Under the pieces are notes generated by a model that worked only from the letters and a program-made list of their open reading frames with translations, was not told the origin of the DNA and did not search any database. From the NCBI GenBank assembly GCA_025093555.1, contig JAIWNF010000017.1, positions 124,001 through 188,000 of the forward strand: a DNA stretch of 64,000 bases, given 5' to 3'. Position numbers and translations under genes: made by a program. Source of the stretch: Circinella umbellata (Eukaryota > Mucoromycota > Mucoromycetes > Mucorales > Lichtheimiaceae). This document shows, one piece after another, positions 33,085 through 44,099 of the stretch (position 1 is the stretch's first letter; every line of letters starts with the position of its first letter).

Positions 33085-34200
33085 TTGCACCCAACAACAA
33101 CATATTATTTATATAATCAACCAATTCCTGCTACTTCAACTTTTCAATATCTTGGCTTGCCTTTTACTAATGCTGGCATTGACCTTGATCAACTAGTCAA
33201 TCAACGATCATCGAAAGCAATAGGAAACATGGCCCTACTTCAGCAACTAGGTATTCACCTACATAGTATTGGTTCATGGCCAGCATTACGTTCTTACCGC
33301 ACTTTCATCAGACCAGTATTGGAATATGGCCTTGCCATTGCAGCTCTCACATCAAATCATATGGTTAAATTGGATAATGCTCAAAATGGATGTGTCAAAA
33401 TGACTCTCAATCGCAAAGCATCAAAACAATCAGCTACTATTGTTCCTATGGTCCTAGCTGATCTACCTTCAATGAAACTCCATGCTCGAACTCTTCAACT
33501 AAAGTTTGCAGCTCAACTACAAACACTCCCGGTATCATCAATGGCAAGATTGGTAGAGCTTACATTTTTATGGGACAACAAGCAACCGAACAAACAATGG
33601 AAAACCGTTACCACCAACAATCGAATTCACCAATGTTACAACAAACTGAGGAACAGCAACACTCCACCAATTAATCCAGTCCATCAAGCCATCACTGAAA
33701 AACGAAATGAAGAATACACCTCAAGAAGGAATAAGTTCAAATCAATTAGCTGTATGCGCATCAACAGAATCATCGACCCTATAATACTATATCAACTAGC
33801 ATTCTCACGAGACCGTCACAGGCTCATCAAATGGCGTATGCACTGGCTTCCATCATACCCACTTAAAGACTGCTGATATGGACATAAAGAAGCAAGAAGA
33901 GATCATTTCGCCACCTGTCCCCTTCTTCAGTCTCTTCTTCTAGATTTGACCAATAAATTCGGCGCCATACCAGAACTCCCATCTAATATGCACCAAATTG
34001 ATCACATCCTTAACCTTTTACCACAATCTGAAGCTGGTCTTGTTTTGGGTAAATGGAAAACTGTATGGCCAGCATTGATTCAGGTGTTAAGAGAAATTGA
34101 TTTTCTCAGCCATCCCAATGATATATTTGACAAAGACGAGCCAGCACCAGAGGAAGCTTTGGAATCTTTAGTACCACCATCATCAATATCACCCGACTAA
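33085..34200 (+). pseudogene. C-terminal fragment of a LINE reverse transcriptase
   Basis: Starts inside the thumb region (FQYLGLPFTNAGIDLDQLVN) and continues through SYRTFIRPVLEYGLAIAAL to a C-terminal zinc-knuckle-like segment YGHKEARRDHFATCP near 33880-33925. A TGA at 33874-33876 lies just before YGH, where CGA (Arg) would be expected after Cys. The protein then runs to TAA near 34200. The polymerase active-site block is missing because of the 5' truncation. The Cys-x3-H-type knuckle resembles that of fungal Tad/I-like LINEs (inference). Confidence 0.82.
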
Positions 34201-34481
34201 CACTTCGTTTTAGTATCCTCTCTCTCTCTCCTGCCACAGTTATCTTCTGTTAATTTTTTTTTCTGTTATCTTTTTCTTTCTTCTTCGCCTCTCCCACACT
34301 CTCTTTCTTATACTAGCTCTAGCTTTTCCCCATACTGGGGTTTTTCAGTTATTGCCACAACCCTAATATCACCTTGTAAATATTATTATTCTTTTCATTC
34401 TGTACCGCAAGGAAGCGACCATATACCCATAGGTGCAGGTCAATCTAGTCTTCTATAATAAATATAAAAAAAATTTTAAAC
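33092..34481 (+). mobile_element. 5'-truncated LINE (non-LTR retrotransposon) with 13 bp TSD
   Basis: Flanked by perfect duplications TATACATTGCACC (33079-33091, 34482-34494). The 3' end is A-rich (AATAAATATAAAAAAAATTT). It contains only the C-terminal part of the reverse transcriptase gene and about 280 bp of 3' UTR. Truncation at the 5' end and long variable TSDs are typical of target-primed reverse transcription. It interrupts the MULE transposase gene exactly within HCT|DKNYR. Confidence 0.92.
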
Positions 34482-37472
34482 TATACATTGCACCGACAAA
34501 AACTACAGATTTTTCGCTAAGCAACTTCGCCCACCACTTGATCTAGAACAAATAAAAAAACAATGTACTGTAATTGGGTGCATGAACTGTGGTGGTTATT
34601 TGGAACATGTTAATACTTGTACAGTAGCGGCACATTATTGTTTCAGGGGTGCAAAATGCACAGTAGAGCAAATTGGTATGCATAATCACGGGCAATATAT
34701 ATCAAAGCATTTATCTGAAGAGGAAAAGGATATATTGGCAGAACGATTACGTGCAGATCCGACAGTGACCCCTAAAGCAGTTATACAGGGAACAACCGGC
34801 GAACTGGAGAAGTTGTTGATTTAGTTATTGCCATCAATCCAATTCTAGCAACAAGAAATAGAACTGAATACAAATTGAATAAGATTTGTGAGGAAATGGA
34901 TATTCCAAGAAGGGGGGAGTTTCTTGGTGAATTTGGCAAGACCATGAACACCTACCCTGATTATTTCCTCCATGCTCAAGTTGTACCAAATTCTTTTCTC
35001 ATAATATATCGATTACCAACCATTAATGGATATTGTCAGTTTCAGGACTTCCCTGCTGTTACTGATGTCACTTACAAGGTTGTAGAAAAAGGCTATTATG
35101 TCTGTACAATGGTCATTTACGTTCCTGAATTGAAAAGGCATACCATCATTTTTCAAGGTCTTTTGGGTGGTCAAAAAGAAGAATACTTCTCTCAGTATTT
35201 CTTTGCGTTCTTTGTTGACCACAAAGTTAGATTTGATGGTACCAACTCTTTTCTTGGGATGATGTTGGATTTCTCTATGGCTCAAGTTAATGGATTTCAG
35301 CAGGCTTATAAGTGATATACAGGTAAGGATGACGGGATGCGATATGTAAAAGGATGCTATATGCATTGGATGCAATCTGTCCAGCACATCAACAGCAATC
35401 ATAATATCATAAAACCGGAAGAGAGTGTTCAATTCCAAAAACTGGTATATGTTATTCGGACGACCAGAGACACCGATGAATTTTGCTGTTCTTATAAAGA
35501 GTTAGTAACCCATTACAAATATACTTACAAGTGGATTAAGTAGTAGCTTCAACCAACAATAAGTAGCATAATTTTCCAACATTATACCAGCATGAATGGC
35601 ACCCTTCAAAGACATCTATATCGAACAACAAATGCTGTGGAATCATTTCATCGCAATCTATACCGAAATATGGTTCATCGCTTGCCTTTATCCTTTGGCG
35701 CTTTCACAATTGTTAAACTATATTCAGTCTGATGTACGAATTCTTGCCAATTATGAAGAGCATGCTGTGCTATCAGCGTACAACAGAGTACCACGACCCA
35801 AGAAAAAGAAGACATCAAGTAAAAAGGAAGTTAATGATGGGTGCCCCCAGATATTACTAAGGAGCTTGTTGATCAAAATATTGTATTAGATCTTTCCTAT
35901 TTTGACGGTCAGAAAATTCAAGATCATACATCAAGTGAAAGAAAGAAGATAAGTCGTAAAAAATCTGTTGTTTCTACTAAAAAACTTCCAGTAGAAATAT
36001 TGACTGCATCAAGCCATGATTCGATTGGCATTGCTGATGAACGGACAGTACATCTGCTCGACATGAAAGTCGAATCTTTTAATATTGAAGAACTTGAACG
36101 TATGACGAAGGAGATAGAAATTGGTACAGAAGAGATTATGCAGCGTATAATGTGTACGGATGTAAAGGAAGTCGACCAAGAGGAGTGCAAGGAGGAAAAT
36201 AGTAATGATGAAGTGTCTGAGAATACATTTGATATGACGACAAAAAACAATAGTAGAAAGAACAATAAACGAAAGCAGCATTATAATGTGGAAGACCTTT
36301 GGCCAAGTAGCAAAAGAAGTAATCAGAGAGAAACAAGGTATTTGAAATAAGTTCATAAACTAAAACAGACAATATGTCTAACGTAACTCAATAGCTTTGT
36401 TCACCGAGATATCTCAGCTGATTGCTCGATTGGGTTGAAGCAAATCAAAGCCGATGGATACTGCAGTTTCCGTGCTCTTGCTTTGCAGCTTTATGGTGAT
36501 CAAGAGCAATATCCAAAAACTAAACAAACCATGCTGAATCATCTACTTGCAAATTACGAATTTTATCTAAATATTCTGGCCAAAGGTAATGATGATATAC
36601 TGAAAAATTAGTGCATAAGTTAGAATTTGGTATTACACCAGAAACACCACATCACGCTTCATGTAGCTCAAATTACTGGTTCAATGGAGCGATGGACACT
36701 CAAATCACTGCTGATACATATACTACACCGATAGCAGTGTTTGATGAACGTCCATTATGGAAATCTTTTTTATTCTTGCCATTTACCATCCCATCAGACA
36801 CTAACAGATAACCACAGCCAATTAACATGTTTCTTAAATCGAATCATTTCACTGTAATTGATCTGATTCCATCCAGAGCCTGACATATAGTTTGGCCGGC
36901 AGTTGAACTATATCATGAAGCAGGCTGGGGTATTCTTAGCCTAAATGCAGATTATAACACCATGTGGAAGTACATCCATAGGAAACGTCTTACTCAAGAA
37001 GAAAAACAGTTCTTAGAAATAAGTGATACAGTTGACACAATTGACTTTGTATAGACAAAAATTAAATCTGAATAAAATAAAATAATATGAACTAAAGTAT
37101 AATTATTATAAACTACAATAAGCTTTTATATCTTTATACATTCTTTATTTTTATAATACATATGTTATATGGCTCTATAGTTGATTGGTAATAACAATAA
37201 AATCACTGATATAATAAACGAGTGATCTAGCATATATATTATTTATTGTGGACAATTTAGTTTAGCATACCCAGTAGCATATACTGACTTATTTATTATT
37301 GTTGTTAGTCTTTTCTTATATATACATATGTTACAGGTTAACAGGATAATTTGAAATTATACAAGTGCCACTTTTTTTTTACTATAAGTTTAGTTTTATT
37401 GATGTATTCAGAAGATGCACTTTTTTTGTAAGTTGATTTATTCAAAAAGGTGCACCTTTTTTCGTGTTTCCC

Positions 37473-38737
37473 TGTACATATACATATATAATTCCAAAGT
37501 TCAGTTAGCATATTAATCCATGAATCTAATCCTTTATGTAATTTGATTGGAAAATCTTAGTTATTATTTTTCAAAGGATTCATCCTTAAATTTTTATCCT
37601 TTGATCCTTTAATTTGGTTGAGAAAATTTTACCTGTTTCTTCTAAAGGATCTATCCTTGAATTTAATCCTTTGATCCTTTTAATTTTCAAAAGTAAGATC
37701 TGGTCACTGTTTCAAATTCTTATAACCTGTTCTGGTGGTTGATCCTTGAATTCAAGAATGAAATAGTGCACAGTGAAGGTACCACTCTGGAATTTCCAAC
37801 TCAGGAACAACATGTGACTGCTTAAGAAACCACAAGTGAGAATGCTGATTTTTGTTCATGCTAATGATGACACCAAATCGGGACTGCTCTCCAAAATGTA
37901 AATTGGTCATATAAGCAAATTGGGACTGCTGAGATAAAATTGAAGCAGCACTTACAAAAAAACGAAGTCCCCATTATTTGGTTTGACTTAGACAAAAGAA
38001 CGGTGCCATAATTTTTGGGTACTTCCATTTTTAGTAATAAAAGTAAAGCAGTCAATTTTTCTAGTCAAGTATAGTGGAGGAAGTCGATGTTTTGCTACTT
38101 TAGTATTATTATTTGATTTACATTGTCTTCTACTCTATTGCTTCCTCTCTCTTTCGTTTCATTTTACTTTTTGCTCTTTCGATGGCACACCCCTTTGATT
38201 TATTAATTATACGTGTGACTATCATAATAAGAAATTAATCTTATACATATGAGAAAAAAGGAAGTCGATGTTTGAGTCCTCCTGGGCCTTATAGCTTTAC
38301 TCTTACTTTTGTTATTATTTGTTGTTGGTTTTTATATAAAATTTCGTAGCTGATAATATTGACTGGAGTATGAGGTATATCATATTACCCAAAAATAAAC
38401 AAAATCTAAAAAGAAAATAAAAAGATACCTTTCTTCAGGCACTTTTGGGTAGTTTTGGGCTCCATCTGTGGCGAAGTACCCAAATTTTCAGAGGCTAAGT
38501 ACCCAAAAACCCAAATTAGGAAGGTTTACTACTCAAAAATTTAGTGCACCCACAAAAGAATCATGTAAAATTTTCTTATTAAAATGCTTAAACAAGGTTT
38601 TCACTTAATTCAAAGCTCTCAAATCATTACAAAAGATTTTAACAAAGTGATTTTATGTATATCATCTAGAAAAGTATAAGTGGGTTCTTTACTTTTATTA
38701 TATTTATATATTATAAGTGGAGCAATTAAATTATTAT
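37473..38737. other. Intergenic stretch with short repeats, no gene
   Basis: AT-rich. A loose tandem repeat of about 90-100 bp built on AAGGATYTATCCTTGAATTTA and ATCCTTTGATCCTTTAATTT lies at 37520-37690. A second block with repeated AGTACCCAAA is at 38445-38530. Open frames here are short and unconvincing. Confidence 0.5.
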
Positions 38738-41040
38738 TTATTTTTGTTTTCTAACTACATTTCTTAGATCTGTCACATTTTATAAAGTATTATTCAAATT
38801 TTGCATTGCTTGATTATATCTTTCTAATTGATCAGGCGTCATATTCAATAAAGTATGGTTTAACATGTCTTCTACTGATCATGTTATTTTTGATAGGATA
38901 TCTTGTCTGAGCTCTTATAAATGAATTTCTTCAATTTTTCATTATCAGCTTTATTAACAGGTCTAACAGGTTGTATTGAACAAAAGATACCAACATAATG
39001 GAGAGGAATATCAAGGACGTGATTACAAAGAAAAATATGTTTACATAATATATAATTAAAATAAAAGTCAGGATAGGTACACAAATGCAAAACGCCTTCT
39101 TGAACAACAATTTCGTAACAGATATTTAATTTTTTAACGACTTTATGCATATCTATATATATAATTAATAGATTACTTAATAATTATTAGAACATGAAAC
39201 AGTCCTTATAATGCGTTTTTACTTATTTTTTGAGCATCTACAGCTGAAATATATTCTGTAGTAGTATCACCATCAAGTTCATACACCGTTTTATGTCATT
39301 TTTTTTCTTTTATCAAGCCCACATCTTTGAATCTATGAAAGACTTGTAATATATATTATCTATACAAGCAATCAACAACTTGGGTAATGAGCCAGACTAA
39401 ATAATCAATTCTGTGCTTTCTTGTTTTTTTTAAATAATGAGTTTTTAATTGGTTATGCCAAGATTCAATAAGATTATTTGTGTGAAAATTAATACCGTAT
39501 TATGATTGAAAGATTAGATAAAAGAAACTTATAATCATGGTTTGTTTTAATAATATTACATACTGTAATAGCGCATGACTGATTATTGTATACTTACAAT
39601 TAGGTTCTATCAGCCAGTTTACGAGGAAGCGTAATAGTTAAATATTGGTAGAAAGAAAAGAGGCTTAAGAATATATATGATAAAAACGAATTACTATTTC
39701 CTGGTTGTCAGGAAACCCTTTATTTATATACATCGAAATATCAGGGGCTAATTTGCGTCTAACTAATATATATCTAATATTGAGGATCAACATTTCTATA
39801 TAGAATAACTATCCTAATATTTTTATATCCAACCATGTGCTCAACCATGCTATCTCCTATCCTTAGTATTCCGCGGATAAGCATGTAGATCAACAACCTT
39901 ATGGTTGAATATATCGTTGTAATGGTCTTACACCATTACACATAACTCTTGCCACGCCTTACTCTACTTTTCTCTTTTAGGATAATAATAATCAAACATG
40001 TATGTATAAAACGTTATATCTTCAACAAGGTAACACTATCTGAATTTGTTCCACTTTACATCAAAATCTTCTGGATCCTTTGTGTATATCAATAAACTTA
40101 AATAAACACAAGCTTTTTTACATAAAGCTCTAGAATCTGCAGTATCAATCGAGCTTTTGATCTATCAATGATCTATTAGAAAGAATGTTTATATATATAA
40201 GCAAAAATTATTTAAGCTAACTTTTTTTCCCATGCTCGTCGAATATGCCAATAGAAAACTAGAACTTGGACTTTGGTACCAAACGTAGACAAAATAACAT
40301 CCATTTCAGTTACACTACAATTGATCATAGTACGTTTGGAATAAAAACTACATTCAAACTTAAGCCACAAGAGCCAACGACTAATAGTAAATAAAGTTTC
40401 AGAATTTATAATAAAAAAAGCAACAGGACTACCTTTGTTCATTACATTACTTCTAGTAACAAGTGAAAACAATTAACAATTACTATGGTCAGACAAAAAT
40501 GATACACATGTTTTATGCATAGAATTGAGGTTAATATCCTCTTGTTTCTATAATATCTGTGTAAAAGAACATTAGTAAAGGAGTATATATTAAAAATAAT
40601 ATAAATCAAAAACAATATACAAATTCATACCTTATTCTGCCATGGAGCGACCCACACAACCATTAATAAATCTTTTTTAGACCTATTAGTCTTTTTGTCA
40701 ACTTTGGATGTATTAATAATTTCAAATAAGGTATCATAACCTTTTTCTTTAAGGATATTAATTAATGCTTGTGTACTCTGTTTATCGAATCGATGTTTTT
40801 TTAAAATATTATTTAAATGTTGTTGGATTTGATTTGATTATTATGATGATGTACACATAGAGCTGATTGTATTTTCAAAACATTTGATCTACATTTATTT
40901 TTTTTAGACTAATCGAACAACAAGTTAGATATTGCATTATAGATGACTACATATTTAAGCATGGCGGTTATACATACCTCATTCATTTCTTCATTTGATA
41001 ACTGTAATAAATCACAGCACAAAGTTTCGAACTATAATTA
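38738..41040 (-). pseudogene. MULE transposase with SWIM zinc finger, decayed
   Basis: Minus-strand pieces in order: ETLCCDLLQLSNEEMNE near 41000; QQHLNNILKKHRFDKQSTQ near 40810 and TNRSKKDLLMVVWVAPWQNK near 40660; the transposase core NKGSPVAFFIINSETLFTIS and TMINCSVTEMDVI with VFYWHIRRAW (40212-40472); ALCKKACVYLSLLIYTKD near 40110; TNNLIESWHNQLKTHYLKK near 39450; a SWIM-like finger CTYPDF-x5-LCKHIFLC near 39050; and a C-terminal MTPDQLERYNQAMQNLNN ending at 38738. This order is that of fungal SWIM-containing MULE transposases. The usual catalytic DCS is NCS here, and stops, shifts and an LTR-like insertion break the gene. Confidence 0.7.
39575..39960 (-). mobile_element. Possible solo LTR inside the SWIM-MULE relic
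   Basis: A stretch without homology to the MULE interrupts it. On the minus strand it runs from about TGTAATGGTGTAAG through AGCCCCTGATATTTCGATG and a TATA-like TATATAAATAAA to the GATAGAACC region. This architecture resembles a Copia-type LTR. I could not fix the ends or a TSD, so the borders are approximate. Confidence 0.4.
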
Positions 41041-41655
41041 CAGTATAGACATAGAAATTAATTCTATAACTTCTATTCTTGAATATTGCAAGTTATAGTT
41101 TTTGTAAGCCAACATAACCAATAATTAATTTATTGAATTACTAGAATTAACTTAACAAATCCTAGAGTTAAGGAAATTGAGAACCTGATCAATTCTATGT
41201 CTCATAATACGATCCAGTTTATTTTTTAATACTATTTATTTTGCATAGATCATAGTAAAGTGTATCCTGACTTAAACTGTCAAATTATGGGGTGAAATAA
41301 GAACTGACAAAAAATTGTCAGAAATGAAGCTATAAACATTTTGAGCCGTAATATATGCTAATTGAAGTATTCTGAAAAAATGTTACGGAACAGTTTTTAA
41401 AAAAAATATATTTTTCGTCGAAATTTGTTACTTCAAAGTTTTGTCAAAATATGGTATTTTACTAAGTAATCCTAATATTTGAACAAAGGGATCAGTATTG
41501 GGTAATAGTGGTTCATGTACAAAATAAAAAATAAACTTGACCATAATAATATTGTGTTTCTAGAAGAATCACAGAACCTACTACCCCATTAACATTGCTT
41601 CATCTATATATTATTATCATGGTGATTCCTATCATGCAACTACTCTGTAATAAGC
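41041..41655. other. Intergenic AT-rich stretch, nothing recognised
   Basis: No supported open frame, RNA gene or repeat was recognised between the SWIM-MULE relic and the start of Harbinger-like copy E5. Confidence 0.45.
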
Positions 41656-41793
41656 ATTGATAATAATAATAGTATGTGGATATGCAATACCTCAATGTTT
41701 ACAAAAATATATTTGTTTCCTATAAAAATAATTAACCCTTTATATCTAAACTAAAAATAAAAAGCAAAATTGAATTTGGTATTATAAAAAAAA

Positions 41794-43314
41794 ATGGATC
41801 AAACAGATTATATTAAACTAATTACAGATGAAGTAAATATTATTATTCCAAATTATTGGACTTTTCTTGAATTGAATTGGCCTATTATACATAATAGATT
41901 TAAACATAGAACAGAAATTAAGCATATTAAATTTATTGAAAAAATTAAAGATATATTATTAAAAAAATTAGGTTATACTGCTGTGTTTTTCTTTTTAGTA
42001 ATTTTATATACAAATAAGGACTATCCAGCACCTTATTTTGAGATTGAAAAGGGTTTATTTTTACTATATCATTTAGTTTCTGGAGTTTCTAGTGATGGTA
42101 TTGAAAAATATTTACCTAAAAGTATATTTCATACATTTTATAAAAACTTTTGGATGGATGATGAAAATTATAAATGAATAAATAAGATAAAAAATGATTC
42201 ATTAAATAATATGTTTTCGAACATAAGATTACATATTTTATCTTCTATAAAATATAATCCTGATTTATTTAAACATGTAGCACTTGTTTTAGATGGACAT
42301 GATTCAAGAATTGACTATACAGATACAGATTTAGATAGGTCATGTTTATACTCATATAAATTTAAAAAAATGGATTATGTACTCAATTTGCAGCTGATAT
42401 GAATGATATGGTACTTTTTATATCAAAAAGTGAATTTTGCTCAGATAGTTCAGATGGTAGTATGCTTTTAAACTTGAAACTTTATAATAAAATGAATCAA
42501 AATGATATTTTAGCAACTGATGGTAGATATACTCTATTTATAACACAATTTATTGAACTGGCTAATGAAAAATGTTATGATTTAAATAATGATAATTTTG
42601 TTTATCCAATTTGTAAAAAGGTAAATGAAAATTTAACTATTACAGAAGAACACTTTAATAAAACATTTGGAAGTTTTAGAACTAAGTTGAGAATCAGTTT
42701 TCTGAAATTGGGAACAAATTTTATTATTTTAATTATCATAAATCAGTTGTAGAAGTAGATAACATTAAGTTTTATAATCTACAATTTTGTTTAGCTTGTT
42801 TATTGAAGAATATAACAAAATTTGTTGAACTATTTAATATTCCTATTTTACCACATCATAAATTATGGCATAGTTCTAATTCTGAATTTTCTACTGAAAA
42901 AAAAGCTAATTGATATAGCTATTATATTAGTAATAATAAACAAAATAAAGATAAATTTGATAGAATGATGCAGCTACAAAATAATTTATAAAGTTTAACT
43001 ATATCAGATAATTCAATGGCTATAGATGAAACTGAATCTAATCATCCAGAAAATAGTGAAAGTGCTAATGATATTCCTAATTTTAATGAACGTACTAGAA
43101 GAAGAAGAAGAAATATAAATGGAATACAATGTTCAACTGCATCATATAAAATAAAAAGTATTATTGGACATAAAAAGGAAAATAACATATATTTATTTCA
43201 GGTAAAATGGGTTGGATATAGCAGTGATGATAATAGTTGCATATCTATTGATATGTTTAATCAAAGAATTTATTGAAAGCATATATTGAGGAACATAGTC
43301 TAGGCATATTTTAA
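41794..43314 (+). pseudogene. Chromodomain DDE transposase relic (copy E5)
   Basis: ATG at 41794 (MDQTDYIKLITDEVN). Blocks: LVLDGHDSRI near 42290, ILATDGRYTLF near 42515 (Arg replaces the usual second Gly), and FGSFRTK near 42670 followed by a shift into a frame with the catalytic-Glu-like segment. The C-terminal chromodomain is at 43140-43265 (IIGHKKENNIYLFQVKW, VGYSSDDNSCIS; Cys in place of the second Trp, as in E2). Stops at 42174-42176 and near 42911, with several shifts, inactivate it. Very similar to E2, so both come from one subfamily distinct from E4a. Confidence 0.8.
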
Positions 43315-43439
43315 AAAAGCATAATTTTTATTAGAAGCATATAAAAAATTTATTAAAAAATACTATTAAAGCTTACGAAGAATGGATTACCAATAACTAT
43401 TTTTTAGGTTTTCTTTTTTTTTAATTTTTTTGGCTAAAT

Positions 43440-43839
43440 ATTCTGTATATCTCTTCTATATTTATCTTCTTTTTCAATTTTCTTTTCAACTATTTTTTCT
43501 TTCTTAATTTTTTTTATGGAATATGATTTGGATTATGTATTCGACAAACATATTTACTTTTATTGCCTTTTTCTGTTTTTTTTTTCCATAAGACTCACCA
43601 TCATTTATTTCTCGTATAAACTTATGAGTACAAAAATTATTATCCATTGATAGATAGAGAAAATTATCAGATGAGAAAATATTTTCTATTTTATTATTTA
43701 ATTCTTATTTGATTTCTTCAATAATGTTTTCTTCTATAAAATGGTCAAGTTCAAAATCTATAAAGATATCTATTTCTTTGCGTAAATTCTTTTGAACTTG
43801 AATATGATTAAGTGGAAGATAATTGTTAATTGCAGCCAT
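43440..43839 (-). pseudogene. Cys/His partner gene relic of E5
   Basis: ATG at 43837-43839, MAAINNYLPLNHIQVQKNL. It continues through a helical region and NNFCTHKFIREINDGES, then YVCRIHNPNHIP. Two TAA stops interrupt it (near 43706 and about 43500). The core aligns with the E4b partner (YCTHKFLRGKKEG, DYLCCTHSKKHI). The second Cys of the core appears to be Tyr here. Convergent to the E5 transposase. Confidence 0.7.
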
Positions 43840-44099
43840 TATGAAATTGATTTAATCTTTTGATGAATTAATTTTTAAATTAAAAAAAAATTCAATTTTG
43901 TAAACACTTTAAATTTTTGTTACCAACAAAAAATTTGTTACTATTAGTTTTTGTATAAAAACTATTAATAATGCATGTGCGCCTATACTTACAGATCAAC
44001 ACCCTATTCAAGCTGAACAAAATAAGCTACTCGATTGCACTATATATTAAATTCAAGTAAACCCCCAAACACCTTATTGTTGTACCAAAGTCTTACACC

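Larger units (their letters stand above)
32818..37054 (+). pseudogene. MULE transposase followed by an OTU-like cysteine protease domain, broken
   Basis: ATG at 32818; an intron follows TDKY near 32910. The frame reads HCT at the LINE insertion and resumes DKNYRFFAKQLRPPLDLEQ at 34490. A Cys/His DNA-binding region follows (CMNCGGYLEHVNTC, HYCFRGAKC, MHNHGQY). The transposase core shows FPAVTDVTYKV near 35055, LLGGQKEEYF near 35165, MMLDFSMAQVNGFQQAY near 35265 and TTNAVESFHRNLYR near 35625. A basic linker leads to an OTU-type domain: ADGYCSFRALALQLYGD near 36455 (catalytic Cys motif) and LKSNHFTVIDLI near 36835 (catalytic His motif), ending HRKRLTQEEKQFLE to TAG at 37052-37054. OTU proteases cleave ubiquitin; their role in a transposon is unknown. 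Several stops and shifts make the gene inactive. Confidence 0.75.
32657..37472. mobile_element. Mutator-like element (MULE) with about 9 bp TSD
   Basis: Termini: left GGGTGTCACTAAAAAAGGTG; right, read inward, GGGAAACACGAAAAAAGGTG. Both lead into repeats of the palindromic unit AAAAAGGTGCACCTTTTT. Flanking 9-mers TATACATAT (32648-32656) and TGTACATAT (37473-37481) differ by one base. The TSD size and the transposase inside fit the Mutator superfamily. A LINE fragment lies within the transposase gene. Confidence 0.82.
41656..43990. mobile_element. Harbinger-like chromodomain element, decayed copy E5
   Basis: Same two-gene convergent layout as E4a but in the opposite orientation: transposase on the plus strand, partner on the minus strand. 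The left end (GTATGTGGATATGCAATACC near 41670) matches the end of copy E2 (near 16740, inverted). The right end is uncertain; a weakly related inverse sequence (GTATAGGCGCACATGC) ends near 43987. No TSD was confirmed. Confidence 0.65.
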
